Source of the DNA: Euglena gracilis | Taxonomy: Eukaryota > Euglenida > Euglenophyceae > Euglenales | DNA length: 64,000 nt | NCBI GenBank assembly: GCA_039621445.1 | Contig: CP154955.1 | Location: 56,149,453-56,213,452 of the forward strand | Direction: 5' to 3' | Shown here: positions 1 to 12,200 of the stretch, in pieces | Layout of the letters: each line of letters opens with the position of its first letter | Position numbering within the stretch: position 1 is the stretch's first letter | Translations under genes and position numbers: made by a program | Notes under the pieces: model-generated | Databases searched by the model: none | What the model saw: the letters and a program-made list of their open reading frames with translations, nothing else | Told to the model about the DNA's origin: nothing

Positions 1-142
1 CACGCAGGCACGTGTGATACGTGTCGCTAAATCCCATAGGATCTGCCACGATCGTCAGGCTGTGCTCATACACAGCCGTCAGATTGGGACAGATCCAGAC
101 TCTGCAGATTTCCTACAGAGCTGGGATCGTGCCTGGTACACA
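1..142 (-). mobile_element. Start of an A-family LTR (left palindrome arm)
   Basis: This is the reverse complement of the first 142 bases of the 412-bp LTR seen at 3574. Its terminus (GGTACACA) abuts CCGCA at 143-147, the mirror image of the TGCGG target duplication at 3569-3573. It runs off the left edge of the window. At base 76 it agrees with the 3' LTR of A1 (16788), whereas the right arm (3640) carries a different base. Confidence 0.9.
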
Positions 143-1857
143 CCGCAGCCCCCGCTGGATAGGGGCAGCGACGCTTGTGTCCGCTGTTGTGGGTTCAGTG
201 CCGTGCCCAGTATGTCCTCGAAGGCGTTCATGATGACCTCCGAGCAGCCTGTAACCTGATCTTGGCTGCCATACGAGTCGGACGTGCGTAGGAGGTGGTT
301 CACTTTGCAGCCGTCAAGACAGCTCCGCAGAAGGTGATGTGCCACCTGGGCGTCGGTGAGGGACGTTATGGTAGATGAGGCCTTCTCGATCTTGGCGGCA
401 GCATCCGCCCACGCTTTCTTGGTGGTGTCGGAGGACGCGGGGTGGTCTACTGGGATACCGAGCACGGTAATGCCTTCCCCTGGTGACCAAGGGACCACTT
501 GCAATCTGTCGCAACTGGGTGCACTCCGCGCTCCCGGGCCCCACAAGACGCACTTCTGCAGGTTGAGGCCAAGGCCAATGCGGTGGGACTCTTGCAGCAG
601 GAAACGGAGGCAGTGTTCAATCCTGTCGGGGGTTCCGACCAGGAGGCCGTCGTCCAGGTACCAGCTGTTCCATAGCAGCTGGCCGTCCCTGGTTATCTGG
701 TCCAGCAGCGGCTGCAGCGCCAGGGCGAACCCGATGGGGCCCAGAGGGCAGCCCTGGTGTGTGCCCCTCTGGGAAAGGATGGTGCGGCCCCCGCAGAAGA
801 GGGGGACGGGCCCGCTGTATGCAAACCTCAGGAAATTGAACAGACTGGGTGTACGGGTCTCGGCCTCTGTAAGGATCGCCCCTCGGTCAACTGTGTTGAA
901 AGCATTGGAGTAGTCCACCTGGAGGGAAACCCAGGGTGAGGTGTCCCCCAGCTGAAGCACGAGGTGCTGCATGCCCAGGGCAACAGCCTCGGCGGCGTTC
1001 CGTACCCCCACCCCGACCTGGGTGGGGGCGAGCGTTGCAACCTCCGACCGGGCATGTGGTGTCTGGAGCAGCGTTTTCCCTACCAGGCGGCGGATGGTCT
1101 CCCCAACCGCCACTGGCCGCACCCCGTTGTCCTTCTTGCGGAGTGGGGTCAGATTCGCGCAGCACCAGGCCGCGGCGTGGTGCGGTGGTAGCTGGCCGTC
1201 AATCCAGAACTGGGTCAGCCGCGCAAGGGCTGTGATCAGCTTGGCTCCCGGCCCGGCCTACGAAGGCAGTCTTGGAGGTGGCTGGGCCGCAGGCCCGACG
1301 GGCCTGCGGCGGAACCCCGTGGGAAACGGCGGATGGCCTCCTTCAGTCTGTCCTCCCATTCCGGGATGTGGTTCTCAGGGAAGGGCTTAACCTGTCGCGG
1401 GAGGCGGTTGGTGTCCACCGGTCTGCCGCTTGGGTGCAACTTCTCCAGGGCAGCCCAGACATCCGGATCATCCGGTTGGTGCGCGCCCTCAGAGAGCAGT
1501 AGCTGGACTGCCTTCGCGGACGCCCCTTCTGCGGTGAGGGTGCGCACCCGTCTCGTGATGGCCTCACTGAGGGCGGTCGGCTGCGTTCTTGAGCGTTTTT
1601 CCGCCCTGGTTTCCACGACGGAGTGTCGAGCCTGTGCGTCCTTTAGTGCCTCTGTCAGAAGGGTGCCGTAGTCCCCCTCGCGGAACAGTTTGGTACGCCG
1701 CAGCAGGATGGACTCCAGCTCCGCTGCCGGCGGCGGTTTGGTAGTCGACACCGGTCGGAGGACGAGTTTCGGGAAGGATAGGACGCTGAATAGAGCAGCG
1801 TCCGAGGGTGCGTGCGTGTATGCATTGATGGCATCTGCCAAAGGTCAAAGACAGGTT
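143..1857 (-). pseudogene. RTx reverse transcriptase, left palindrome arm, interrupted
   Basis: Part of a non-LTR-type reverse transcriptase read leftward. The N-terminal piece (1841 to about 1240) contains a pre-RT motif AAGPSGLRP. After a one-base loss in a G run near 1247 the frame continues with NGVRPVAVGE, the RT motif LQVDYSNAFN, HQGCPLGP and the catalytic YLDD box at about 652-665. The C-terminus is cut at 142 by an A-family LTR, which supplies a short foreign tail. This arm needs one indel to be continuous, the other arm needs two at different places. The family resembles the large RT genes found in many algal and protist genomes, but the exact clade was not resolved. No endonuclease domain is visible. 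Confidence 0.8.
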
Positions 1858-1858
1858 G

Positions 1859-3573
1859 CTGTCTTTGACACTTTGGCAGATGCCATCAATGCATACACGC
1901 ACGCACCCTCGGACGCTGCTCTATTCAGCGTCCTATCCTTCCCGAAACTCGTCCTCCGACCGGTGTCGACTACCAAACCGCCGCCGGCAGCGGAGCTGGA
2001 GTCCATCCTGCTGCGGCGTACCAAACTGTTCCGCGAGGGGGACTACGGCACCCTTCTGACAGAGGCACTAAAGGACGCACAGGCTCGACACTCCGTCGTG
2101 GAAACCAGGGCGGAAAAACGCTCAAGAACGCAGCCGACCGCCCTCAGTGAGGCCATCACGAGACGGTGTGCGCACCCTCACCGCAGAAGGGGCGTCCGCG
2201 AAGGCAGTCCAGCTACTGCTCTCTGAGGGCGCGCACCAACCGGATGATCCGGATGTCTGGGCTGCCCTGGAGAAGTTGCACCCAAGCGGCAGACCGGTGG
2301 ACACCAACCGCCTCCCGCGACAGGTTAAGCCCTTCCCTGAGAACCACATCCCGGAATGGGAGGACAGACTGAAGGAGGCCATCCGCCGTTTCCCACGGGG
2401 TTCCGCCGCAGGCCCGTCGGGCCTGCGGCCCAGCCACCTCCAAGACTGCCTTCGTAGGCCGGGCCGGGGAGCCAAGCTGATCACAGCCCTTGCGCGGCTG
2501 ACCCAGTTCTGGATTGACGGCCAGCTACCACCGCACCACGCCGCGGCCTGGTGCTGCGCGAATCTGACCCCACTCCGCAAGAAGGACAACGGGGTGCGGC
2601 CAGTGGCGGTTGGGGAGACCATCCGCCGCCTGGTAGGGAAAACGCTGCTCCAGACACCACATGCCCGGTCGGAGGTTGCAACGCTCGCCCCCACCCAGGT
2701 CGGGGTGGGGTGACGGAACGCCGCCGAGGCTGTTGCCCTGGGCATGCAGCACCTCGTGCTTCAGCTGGGGGACACCTCACCCTGGGTTTCCCTCCAGGTG
2801 GACTACTCCAATGCTTTCAACACAGTTGACCGAGGGGCGATCCTTACAGAGGCCGAGACCCGTACACCCAGTCTGTTCAATTTCCTGAGGTTTGCATACA
2901 GCGGGCCCGTCCCCCTCTTCTGCGGGGGCCGCACCATCCTTTCCCAGAGGGGCACACACCAGGGCTGCCCTCTGGGCCCCATCGGGTTCGCCCTGGCGCT
3001 GCAGCCGCTGCTGGACCAGATAACCAGGGACGGCCAGCTGCTATGGAACAGCTGGTACCTGGACGACGGCCTACTGGTCGGAACCCCCGACAGGATTGAA
3101 CACTGCCTCCGTTTCCTGCTGCAAGAGTCCCACCGCATTGGCATTGGCCTCAACCTGCAGAAGTGCGTCTTGTGGGGCCCGGGAGCGCGGAGTGCACCCA
3201 GTTGCGACAGATTGCAAGTGGTCCCTTGGTCACCAGGGGAAGGCATTACCGTGCTCGGTATCCCAGTAGACCACCCCGCGTCCTCCGACACCACCAAGAA
3301 AGCGTGGGCGGATGCTGCCGCCAAGATCGAGAAGGCCTCATCTACCATAACGTCCCTCACCGACGCCCAGGTGGCACATTACCTTCTGCGGAGCTGTCTT
3401 GACGGCTGCAAAGTGAACCACCTCCTACGCACGTCCGACTCGTATGGCAGCCAAGATCAGGTTACAGGCTGCTCGGAGGTCATCATGAACGCCTTCGAGG
3501 ACATACTGGGCACGGCACTGAACCCACAACAGCGGACACAAGCGTCGCTGCCCCTATCCAGCGGGGGCTGCGG
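1859..3573 (+). pseudogene. RTx reverse transcriptase, right palindrome arm, interrupted
   Basis: Mirror copy of the left-arm gene. Three open pieces (about 1859-2165, 2166-2713 and 2714-3573) are separated by single-base differences near 2167 and 2707 relative to the left arm. The RT signature residues are the same: VDYSNAFN near 2800, QGCPLGP near 2960, and YLDD near 3054-3065. The gene is broken at 3573 by insertion of A1, and its missing C-terminal part resumes at 17139. One residue differs between arms near 3380 (His in the left arm, Tyr in the right). Inactive as it stands. Confidence 0.8.
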
Positions 3574-3985
3574 TGTGTACCAGGCACGATCCCAGCTCTG
3601 TAGGAAATCTGCAGAGTCTGGATCTGTCCCAATCTGACGTCTGTGTATGAGCACAGCCTGACGATCGTGGCAGATCCTATGGGATTTAGCGACACGTATC
3701 ACACGTGCCTGCGTGACCTTTTTTCCTCACAGGTGGTATTCTATTCTTCACATTCTGACTGTTTTGAAGTAAGAGGATAAACCTCTGAAAGGACTGAACA
3801 CGACTGTGAAGGAAAATCCTTTCACAGCGCTTTGCTTTGTGCTTTGCCTCAGCATAGGGGAATTGGGAAAAAGGGCTTTGTTACTCCAAGGATTTTTACT
3901 CACCTAAGTAGGTGCGCACCAGGAGAAAGCGAAACAGGCTTTTCCGGGGTGAAAAGGGTCAAAGGGAAGTCCTTGGACGTACACT
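3574..3985 (+). repeat. A1 5' LTR (412 bp)
   Basis: Starts TGTGTACC and ends GTACACT directly before the primer site. Identical to 16722-17133 except at 3640. It belongs to a shorter subfamily than the 429-bp LTRs of A2 and A3: the first part is similar, but the middle and end differ. It contains hairpins such as 3804-3827 (stem of about 10 bp, AAA loop). No clear TATA box or polyadenylation signal was seen. Confidence 0.95.
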
Positions 3986-3995
3986 TGGTAGCAGA
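3986..3995 (+). other. A1 primer-binding site (initiator tRNA-Met type)
   Basis: TGGTAGCAGA begins immediately after the LTR. It is complementary to the 3' end TCTGCTACCA of eukaryotic initiator tRNA-Met, the usual primer of many LTR elements. Confidence 0.85.
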
Positions 3996-4239
3996 TTTAG
4001 GCAACGATCCTACACAGACGTTCCACACAGAGAAACTCTGTGGTTGACTGGTGGTGAGGATCGTACTGAGCCGTGAAACACGGTGAAAGTACTGTTCCTG
4101 GCCCCTAGCCAACCTCTAAGCAAGGATACAGGTCTCAGAAGGCTCTGTTCGGTAATAGCCGATACAACCTTTCTGGTCCCTGTTTCTCTGCTTATTCCAG
4201 AGTGTTTTTGGGTTTTTGCCTTTTTACCCATCTCAAAAG
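3996..4239 (+). other. A1 untranslated leader
   Basis: About 244 bp between primer site and gag ATG, shared with A2 and A3. It holds paired segments (for example CACGGTG-like pairs near 4073-4088) that could belong to packaging or structure signals. A pyrimidine-rich stretch ending CAAAAG directly precedes the gag ATG and could be a weak 3' splice site; this is inference only. Confidence 0.5.
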
Positions 4240-7200
4240 ATGCAGAGCACAAGCCCCAACCCCAAATTTGATTATGATTTGTTGATGAGTTCATTGAGCA
4301 ATTTTGATGAAGATTGCGGGGATTGGAACGGTTTGAATGAAACAAGTTCCAATTCCCGACCCCCCAAGCAAGAAGAAGGCAATTTGACTCATTTGTCATT
4401 GTCAAAAGGCGAAACGCCTTTATTATTGCATGGGGGTAATGAACCCTCTTCATCATCATTGTCATTGATTGTGCGGGATGTAGGTGGCAAAATGCCTTCC
4501 TCCATCCCAGTTCACCCACCATTGATACGGCGAGGGGATGAACCCCTTGCACCTTCACACTTGGTTACTCATGTTACCCACGAACAAAGTGAGGGGTATG
4601 TGCCCTTTGCTCTGTTCACACCCGAAAGATCCCCGGTGGAAGCACCGGCGGGCCTTTTGGAGTGCAACTCGGTGGAAACACCGTGTTTTTTCCAACCCCC
4701 CCCTCAATTCCCACCCCACACACCATTTCGGGCATTGCCGGGATTACCCGCGGAAACTGCGGTTTTCCCTACATTGCCATGGAACCCAGATATGCGTCTG
4801 GTGGTACCGGAAATCTCTGGTGCCGTTCCCGTTGTGGAGGACTATGAGGAAGATTTGAGGGATAACCTCACACCCGGTGATGTTTTCCGAATTCTCGGTC
4901 AACTTCCAGCGGATCACCCGCTAAGCAAGCAAATTTTGCATGTCCACCAATGTGTTGCGGAATGCGCAACCATGCTCAACAAGGTTTTGCAGTTTGATGA
5001 AGACAATCGAAGGGTTGTCAACACCAAACTGGAATATTGCTGGAATTATTTGCTGGAAATCGGCAAATGTTGCCAACACAATTTTGAAAATGCGGGGAAA
5101 GACCTTCAGCATTTTCGAGAAAGTGTTGACAGTATTTTACGCATCCAACTTCCACAAAATTTCCAACAAATCAGTGAAACACTGCATGAGGCGGAAACGC
5201 GGAATGATTCCAAGTTTCTGCATGGGCAAGATGGTATGAACCATCTTTTTGCCAAAGTGGAGTCTTGTTCAACAATGCTACTGCAATTGCAGCACCAGTT
5301 ACAAGTACAAAATGCTACCCCCAAAATGCCGGAAATCGGTAACTTTGTTGCGGTTGAGCATTTTGCCACACTCACCACTTCTTTTCAAGAAGCCCAACAA
5401 CGGATTTTGCATCTTTGCTCGGAAATCGAGCATGTGAAGCAATCTCACGCGAAAGTGCAAGAAAATTTTGTTCCCCGTACGCAAATTCAGCTTTTGGAGG
5501 AACGCATCCTACACTTGGAGCAGAAATCCTGTCATTGTGCCGCAAATCAGGATGGATTAACCTCCTTGAACGCGAAAATCGCGGATTGCACACAACGGTT
5601 GGATTTCGCGCAACAACAATCGCAAACGGACATTGGCGGTATTAATGCCACCGTTGTCGGTTTGCGGGAGCATGTTTCCGCACTTTCCAAGCGAATTCCC
5701 GACATTAGTGGTATTCAAGCCGCTATTGGGGAATTACAAACCCGTTCCACTTTGTTGTCCATGGCGGAAATCCGCTCGCTTCCTCCCGTTTCGCGTGCTC
5801 GGATATCCGAGTCACCGGAATTTCGCTCATTCTATGACAAAATGCTTGGTGACAACAAGGAAACCTTGCAAGCATTTTGCACGAGTTTGCTCGAACTTGA
5901 GGAAAGCGTGAATCGGAATGCCCGATCCATGCAAGATGAGGTTTCGCGGTTGGATGGACGAATTTCTGCGTTGTTGGAAAAGCCAACCGCGGAAAATTCG
6001 CGCACCACCGTGGAAACCCCCACTAAGTCACTCCACCAATTGCAAAATCTCTCAAATGCGGTAAAAGCGCTTGCGGGTCAACTCCGGAATGTGGAGGAGT
6101 CCCAAGGAAAATTTGTACAAGATTTGCACTTGGTGTCTGAAAAGTTGCCACACTTGGAAGATTTTTCCCGTTACCGCAAACGCATTCGGCATTTGGAGGC
6201 TGAGGTTGACCGTATTTGCGGCCAACTCCAGTTGGTGGAACATTTGGAAGAAACGGTGCATGACTTGTCCGCGAGTTTGGATAAAATGTCCACTCCGGTA
6301 CCGGTTGTGCCACCACCCACCGCGGTAAGCGCCGCGGTTGGCATTCCAAATGTCCCGGAATTGCGTTCTCAAATTACCGTTTCTGGAGTAGGAATCCCTA
6401 CATCCACCGCGAATTTGGTACAACCACACGCGAAAACGCGAATTGTACCACCTTTGCATTTGCCCACACCACAAACCCACTTTTCAAAGGACATTCCCGT
6501 TGAAGAATTTGGTCCACCCCTCGAAAATTCGAGTCTCCACCAAGAAATTCAACATTCCAGCCTTGTGCGAGGAATGAGCCAACAACCCACACCTGGTATT
6601 GGTCATGTGTCGCATGCGCGACCCTGCCAACCACCATCGGGTTCTGGAATGCCAGATCACCCATCGGGATTTCGGCGGGAAACCCGCCCCACCGGGAGAA
6701 TTTCACTACATTTTTCGCATTTCCCGCAGGACTTGGTGCGGCGAATCCTGCAGGGGTACACACGGAGCGGAAAATCCGCGAAACGCGTCTGGTGTTAAGA
6801 ATTACCCGGACCCAAACCCCTGGAATACCACCGAGGGTCATCGGGTTACTCAGAGAGACTTCCCAGGCACCATCGCAATCGCGAACAAGGTGAAGCCCCA
6901 ATGGGACGGGGATCCAACCACATGGAGACAATGTTTTCGGGATTGGGAGTATTACTGGGCACTAAAGGGACCCACCCAAGACCCGAATCCTGAGGTAGTC
7001 AAGATGGAATTCATCGATTGTCTACCGAGGGAAGAGCGAGAACGCGCACGTAATTTGGTGATACGTAATGGCGTATCATTTGCTGACCTGGTTGAGCAAT
7101 ACGCTTCAACCAACTCAAGTTTGGTCACCAGGATTACCCTGGAGAAGAAATGGCGACAATGCGCGCCATCGGATCGCAAATGGAAATCCATTGACCTTTG

Positions 7201-8269
7201 GTATGCCAAATGGTTAACACTTGCTTCCGAAGTTGATGAACTTAGCGAGAAGCAAATGCGAGAACAATTCGATGCGGTTTTGATGCATTTCACACCATCC
7301 CTCGTGAAGGATATCCATCGCGAGGAGTTGGCAAGGCATGAGATGACTCTTGCCCAACGTTGGAATTATGTATCAAAACAACTCAAGCTCACTCAAGTTT
7401 TGGGACAAATACAGTCCGCTTTCCAAACGCATCCCACCGCGGGAATCCCTGCGGTTGCGGTAAATGCGTTACAAAAATCACCCACCACGGAATCGAAGAC
7501 GCGGAATCAGCGTTCTTCTGACCAAGGCACGGATAAACTTTGCTTTTTGTGTAACAAATCTGGTCACATGTCTCGGGAATGCCCGAATCCCGATGCGCGA
7601 AAGCGTATTCAAAGTCCTAGGGGCTCGACCGCCTCACGAGACACAGGTTCCTCCGGTTTCTCGCGTCAATCGGGCGCTTCACGGTCTTCGGAGAACCGTT
7701 TTAGCGGTAGTAGGCCCAAGTCACCGTCGCGTGATGGTCGGGAAACCCGTCCTCCTCGCGGTCGGTCACCTGGTCCCCCTGCCCGAAAACGGGATTTCAA
7801 TCGTGATTCTTCACGATCTCGTTCGCGAAGTGGATCATCCTCTTCGCGCGAGTCACCGGGGAAACCCCGGTACACCGGTCATGGTCGACGGGAAACCCGT
7901 TCACCACGACGGTTTGACGGTAGAACGGAATACCGTTCCCCCCGTTATGCGGAATCCCGCCACAAATCCCGTTGTTCACTTTGCGGTTCCAAAGACCACC
8001 ATTCATCTAAGTGTCCTAGATCTCCTTCCCCCCGGCCCGGCTACGGAAATCGCGGTAAGCGCCGCGAGGACCGTGGTTACTCCTCCAACCGGCAAAAGGT
8101 CGGTTTCAAGATTTCTTGTTTGGAGGAGGACACCCCGGCTTCGGGCAGGGAGGGGGATGAGACCCCGGACAAGGAGTTCAACGAGGCCCGTCTGACGGTC
8201 CGCAAATTGAATTCCATCTATTCCACCAAGCGACCTACCGGCTATGGGGCCGGTTCTGATCAAGAGTAA
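4240..8269 (+). pseudogene. gag: A1 gag, frameshifted
   Basis: Same protein as the gag of A2 and A3 from the start MQSTSPNPK. The first frame runs to about 6790 and carries the coiled-coil half. Relative to A3, roughly 20 bases are missing near 6731 and the region after it is altered, so the capsid half (about 6800-7480), the first CCHC knuckle (CFLCNKSGHMSREC, near 7542) and the second (CSLCGSKDHHSSKC, near 7973) are in another frame. The ATG at 4240 is preferred over an upstream non-ATG extension because it is shared by all three copies. It ends in TAA where A2 and A3 have TAG, and lacks their downstream stem-loop. Confidence 0.85.
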
Positions 8270-9200
8270 TGGTGAGTGCGAGCACAGGCCCTGGGCAGAT
8301 GAACAGCTGGAGGTGGGACTTGATCACTCCCGCCCTACCTGTCCACCCGCCTTTGCGGTCTGTACGTCGCCCCCCCCACCACTTCACTCGAAATATTCTT
8401 CTCTCCCTCAAAATTCACACATTTTCACCAGGCACCGCGCAAAATTGCAACACCCGTGTGAAAACCACATGTGGTGATGACTTGGGATGTGTGCGGGGGA
8501 AACCCCTGCCCATCAGCCCCAACAGTCACACACAAAAATCACAATTCCAACATTTCAATGATTAGCAATAAATTTCTGACGTATCTTGGGGATACCCCAT
8601 TTTACGGCAGTACCGTCTGGTAGTGGAAAGCCACTCCAACGGTTGGCACACACCACTCCACTCTTCACCGCCTCCAAAACCACTTCACTGCTGGCGTCCA
8701 CCAGGACGGCCCCCACGTTCCCAACACCGTTACCCACCACGGCAACACCGTTACCAACAACACCAACAACCGTTTTCTACACCGGGTGTACCGAGAAAGT
8801 CGGACCCCCTGCCCAACACCCACCAACATGCGTTCCACACGAGGCAGGGCACGCGAGTAGCGGTACCCCTCACGTTCCACTGGGTTCCAAGGCGAAAGCC
8901 CAAGGATCCGAAGTTATAACGGTGTCGAGTAGTCGCCCAGCCACACAACGACTCCGATATGCACCAGCTGTGTCGAAGCAGACACACCTGTACACGACTC
9001 CACGGCTAATGCCACCGACACCCACAATCACGCACACCTGCAACACCACACCAGTTCCAGCCAATGTGTGTCCCGTGGGAGAAGCACCACACAACCAGAC
9101 CAAGATTCTGCAAGTTAAGTGAAAAAGTCAACACTAACCACACAATCCGAAACGGATATCCCCTCTTCAAGCCCGCAAAATGCGGTGGTGAGTCACAAAT
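8270..9200 (+). pseudogene. A1 remnant of the pol N-terminus
   Basis: Decayed sequence matching the first 400 or so codons of A2/A3 pol. Recognisable are the flap region DDLGCV near 8477, a copy of the segment GYPILRQYRLVVE near 8590-8620, and the Pro/Thr-rich linker (8640-9060). The protease active-site segment (DTG) is deleted, and stops and frame changes abound. Beyond about 9120 it grades into the satellite. No function is expected. Confidence 0.75.
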
Positions 9201-9204
9201 GTCA

Positions 9205-12200
9205 ACTTCACGAAAAGTTTTTCAGATTCGTGAAAATCGCGATCTGAATCGCGGAAATCGCGAGCGGAATCGTGAAAAGCACGATTTCCGTCGCATTTCC
9301 CGCGAAAAATTTTTCACGTCCACGAAAAATTTTTCAGATTCGCGAAAATCGCGATCTGAATCGCGGAAATCGCGAGCGGAATCGTGAAAAGCACGATTTC
9401 CGTCGCATTTCCCGCGAAAAAAAAAATTTTTTTTTCACATTCACGAAAAATTTTTCAGATTCACGAAAATCGCGATCTGAAACGCGGAAATCGCGAGCGG
9501 AATCGTGAAAAGCACGATTTCCGTCACATTTCCCGCGAAAATTTTTTCACTTTCACGAAAAATTTTTCAGATTCGCGAAAATCGCGATCTGAATCGCGGA
9601 AATCGCGAGCGGAATCGTGACAAGCACGATTTCCGTCGCATATCCCGCGAAAAAAAAAATTTTTGTTTTCACATTCACGAAAAATTTTTCGGATTCGCGA
9701 AAATCGCGATCTGAATCGCGGAAATCGCGAGCGGAATCGTGAAAAGCACGATTTCCGTCGCATTTCCCGCGAAAAATTTTTCACTTTCACGAAAAATTTT
9801 TCAGATTCGCGAAAATCGCGATCTGAATCGCGGAAATCGCGAGCGGAATCGTGAAAAGCACGATTTCCGTCGCATTTCCCGCGAAAAAATTTTTCACTCT
9901 CACGAAAAATTTTTCAGATTCGCGAAAATCGCGATCTGAATCGCGGAAATCGCGAGCGGAATCGTGAAAAGCACGATTTCCGTCGCATTTCCCGCGAAAA
10001 ATTTTTCACTTTCACGAAAAAATTTTCAGATTCGCGAAAATCGCGATCTGAATCGCGGAAATCGCGAGCGGAATCGTGAAAAGCACGATTTCCGTCGCAT
10101 TTCCCGCGAAAAATTTTTCACTTTCACGAAAATTTTTTCAGATTCGCGAAAATTGCGATCTGAATCGCGGAAATCGCGAGCGGAATCGTGAAAAGCACGA
10201 TTTCCGTCGCATTTCCCGCGAAAAATTTTTCACTTTCACGAAAAAATTTTCAGATTCGCGAAAATCGCGATCTGAATCGCGGAAATCGCGAGCGGAATCG
10301 TGAAAAGCACGATTTCCGTCGCATTTCCCGCGAAAATTTTTTCACTTTCACGAAAAATTTTTCAGATTCGCGAAAATAGCGATCTGAATCGCGGAAATCG
10401 CGAGCGGAATCGTGAAAAGCACGATTTCCGTCGCATTTCCCACGAAAAAAAATTTTCACTTTCACGAAAAATTTTTCAGATTCGCGAAAATCGCGATCTG
10501 AATCGCGGAAATCGCGAGCGGAATCGTGAAAAGCACGATTTCCGTCGCATTTCCCGTTAACCTTTTCTCCCTTCCACGAAAAAATTTTCAGATTCGCGAA
10601 AATCGCGATCTGAATCGCGGAAATCGCGAGCGGAATCGTGAAAAGCACGATTTCCGTCGCATTTCCCGCGAAAAAATTTTTCACTTTCACGAAAAATTTT
10701 TCAAATTTGCGAAAATTGCGATCTGAATCGCGGAAATCGTGAGCGGAATCGTGAAAAGCACGATTTCCGTCGCATTTCCCGCGAAAAATTTTTCACTTTC
10801 ACGAAAAAATTTTCAGATTCGCGAAAATCGCGATCTGAATCACGGAAATGGCGAGCGGAATCATGAAAAGCACGATTTCCGTCGCATTTCCCGCGAAAAA
10901 TTTTTCACTTTCACGAAAAATTTTTCAGATTCGCGAAAATCGGCATCTGAAACGCGGAAATCGCGAGTGGAATCGTGAAAAGCACGATTTCCGTCACATT
11001 TCCCGCGAAAATTTTTTCACTTTCACGAAAAATTTTTCAGATTCGCGAAAATAGCGATCTGAATCGCGGAAATCGCGAGCGGAATCGTGAAAAGCACGAT
11101 TTCCGTCGCATTTCCCGCGAAAAAATTTTTCACGTCCACGAAAAATTTTTCAGATTCGCGAAAATCGCGATCTGAATCGCGGAAATCGCGAGCGGAATCG
11201 TGAAAAGCACGATTTCCCTCGCATTTCCCGCTAAAAATTTTTCACTTCCACGAAAAAATTTTCAGATTCGCGAAAATCGCGATCTGAATCGCGGAAATCG
11301 CGAGCGGAATCGTGAAAAGCACGATTTCCGTCGCATTTCCCGCGAAAAAATTTTTCACTTTCACGAAAAATTTTTCAAATTTGCGAAAATCGCGATCTGA
11401 ATCGCGGAAATCGTGAGCGGAATCGTGAAAAGCACGATTTCCGTCGCATTTCCCGCGAAAAATTTTTCACTTTCACGAAAAAATTTTCAGATTCGCGAAA
11501 ATCGCGATCTGAATCGCGGAAATGGCGAGCGGAATCATGAAAAGCACGATTTCCGTCGCATTTCCCGCGAAAATTTTTTCACTTTCACGAAAAATTTTTC
11601 AGATTCGCGAAAATCGCGATCTGAATCGCGGAAATCGCGAGCGGAATCGTGAAAAGCACGATTTCCGTCGCATTTCCCGCGAAAAATTTTTCACTTTCAC
11701 GAAAAAATTTTCAGATTCGCGAAAATCGCGATCTGAATCGCGGAAATCGCGAGCGGAATCGTGAAAAGCACGATTTCCGTCGCATTTCCCGCGAAAAATT
11801 TTTCACTTTCACGAAAAATTTTTCAAATTTGTGAAAATTGCGATCTGAATCGCGGAAATCGCGAGCGGAATCGTGAAAAGCACGATTTCCGTCGCATTTC
11901 CCGCGAAAAATTTTTCACTTTCACGAAAAAATTTTCAGATTCGCGAAAATCGCGATCTGAATCGCGGAAATGGCGAGCGGAATCATGAAAAGCACGATTT
12001 CCGTCGCATTTCCCGCGAAAAATTTTTCACTTTCACGAAAAAATTTTCAGATTCGCGAAAATCGCGATCTGAATCGCGGAAATCGCGAGCGGAATCGTGA
12101 AAAGCACGATTTCCGTCGCATTTCCCGCGAAAAATTTTTCACTTTCACGAAAAATTTTTCAGATTCGCGAAAATCGCGATCTGAATCGCGGAAATCGCGA

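Larger units (their letters stand above)
1..3715. repeat. 3.7-kb near-perfect palindrome of the RTx gene
   Basis: Base 1 pairs with base 3715 and the axis is at about 1858. Each arm is about 1.86 kb, and the arms differ by only a handful of substitutions and single-base indels (for example near 76/3640, 573/3143, 1247/2469, 1549/2167 and 1009/2707). At the axis sits a short hairpin with a 4-nt loop (GTTG). Each arm holds the same RT gene followed by the same A-family LTR inserted at the same base, so the inverted duplication arose after that insertion. It is either a recent fold-back duplication or an artefact such as a chimeric palindromic long read at a contig end; the sequence cannot decide. 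Confidence 0.95.
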
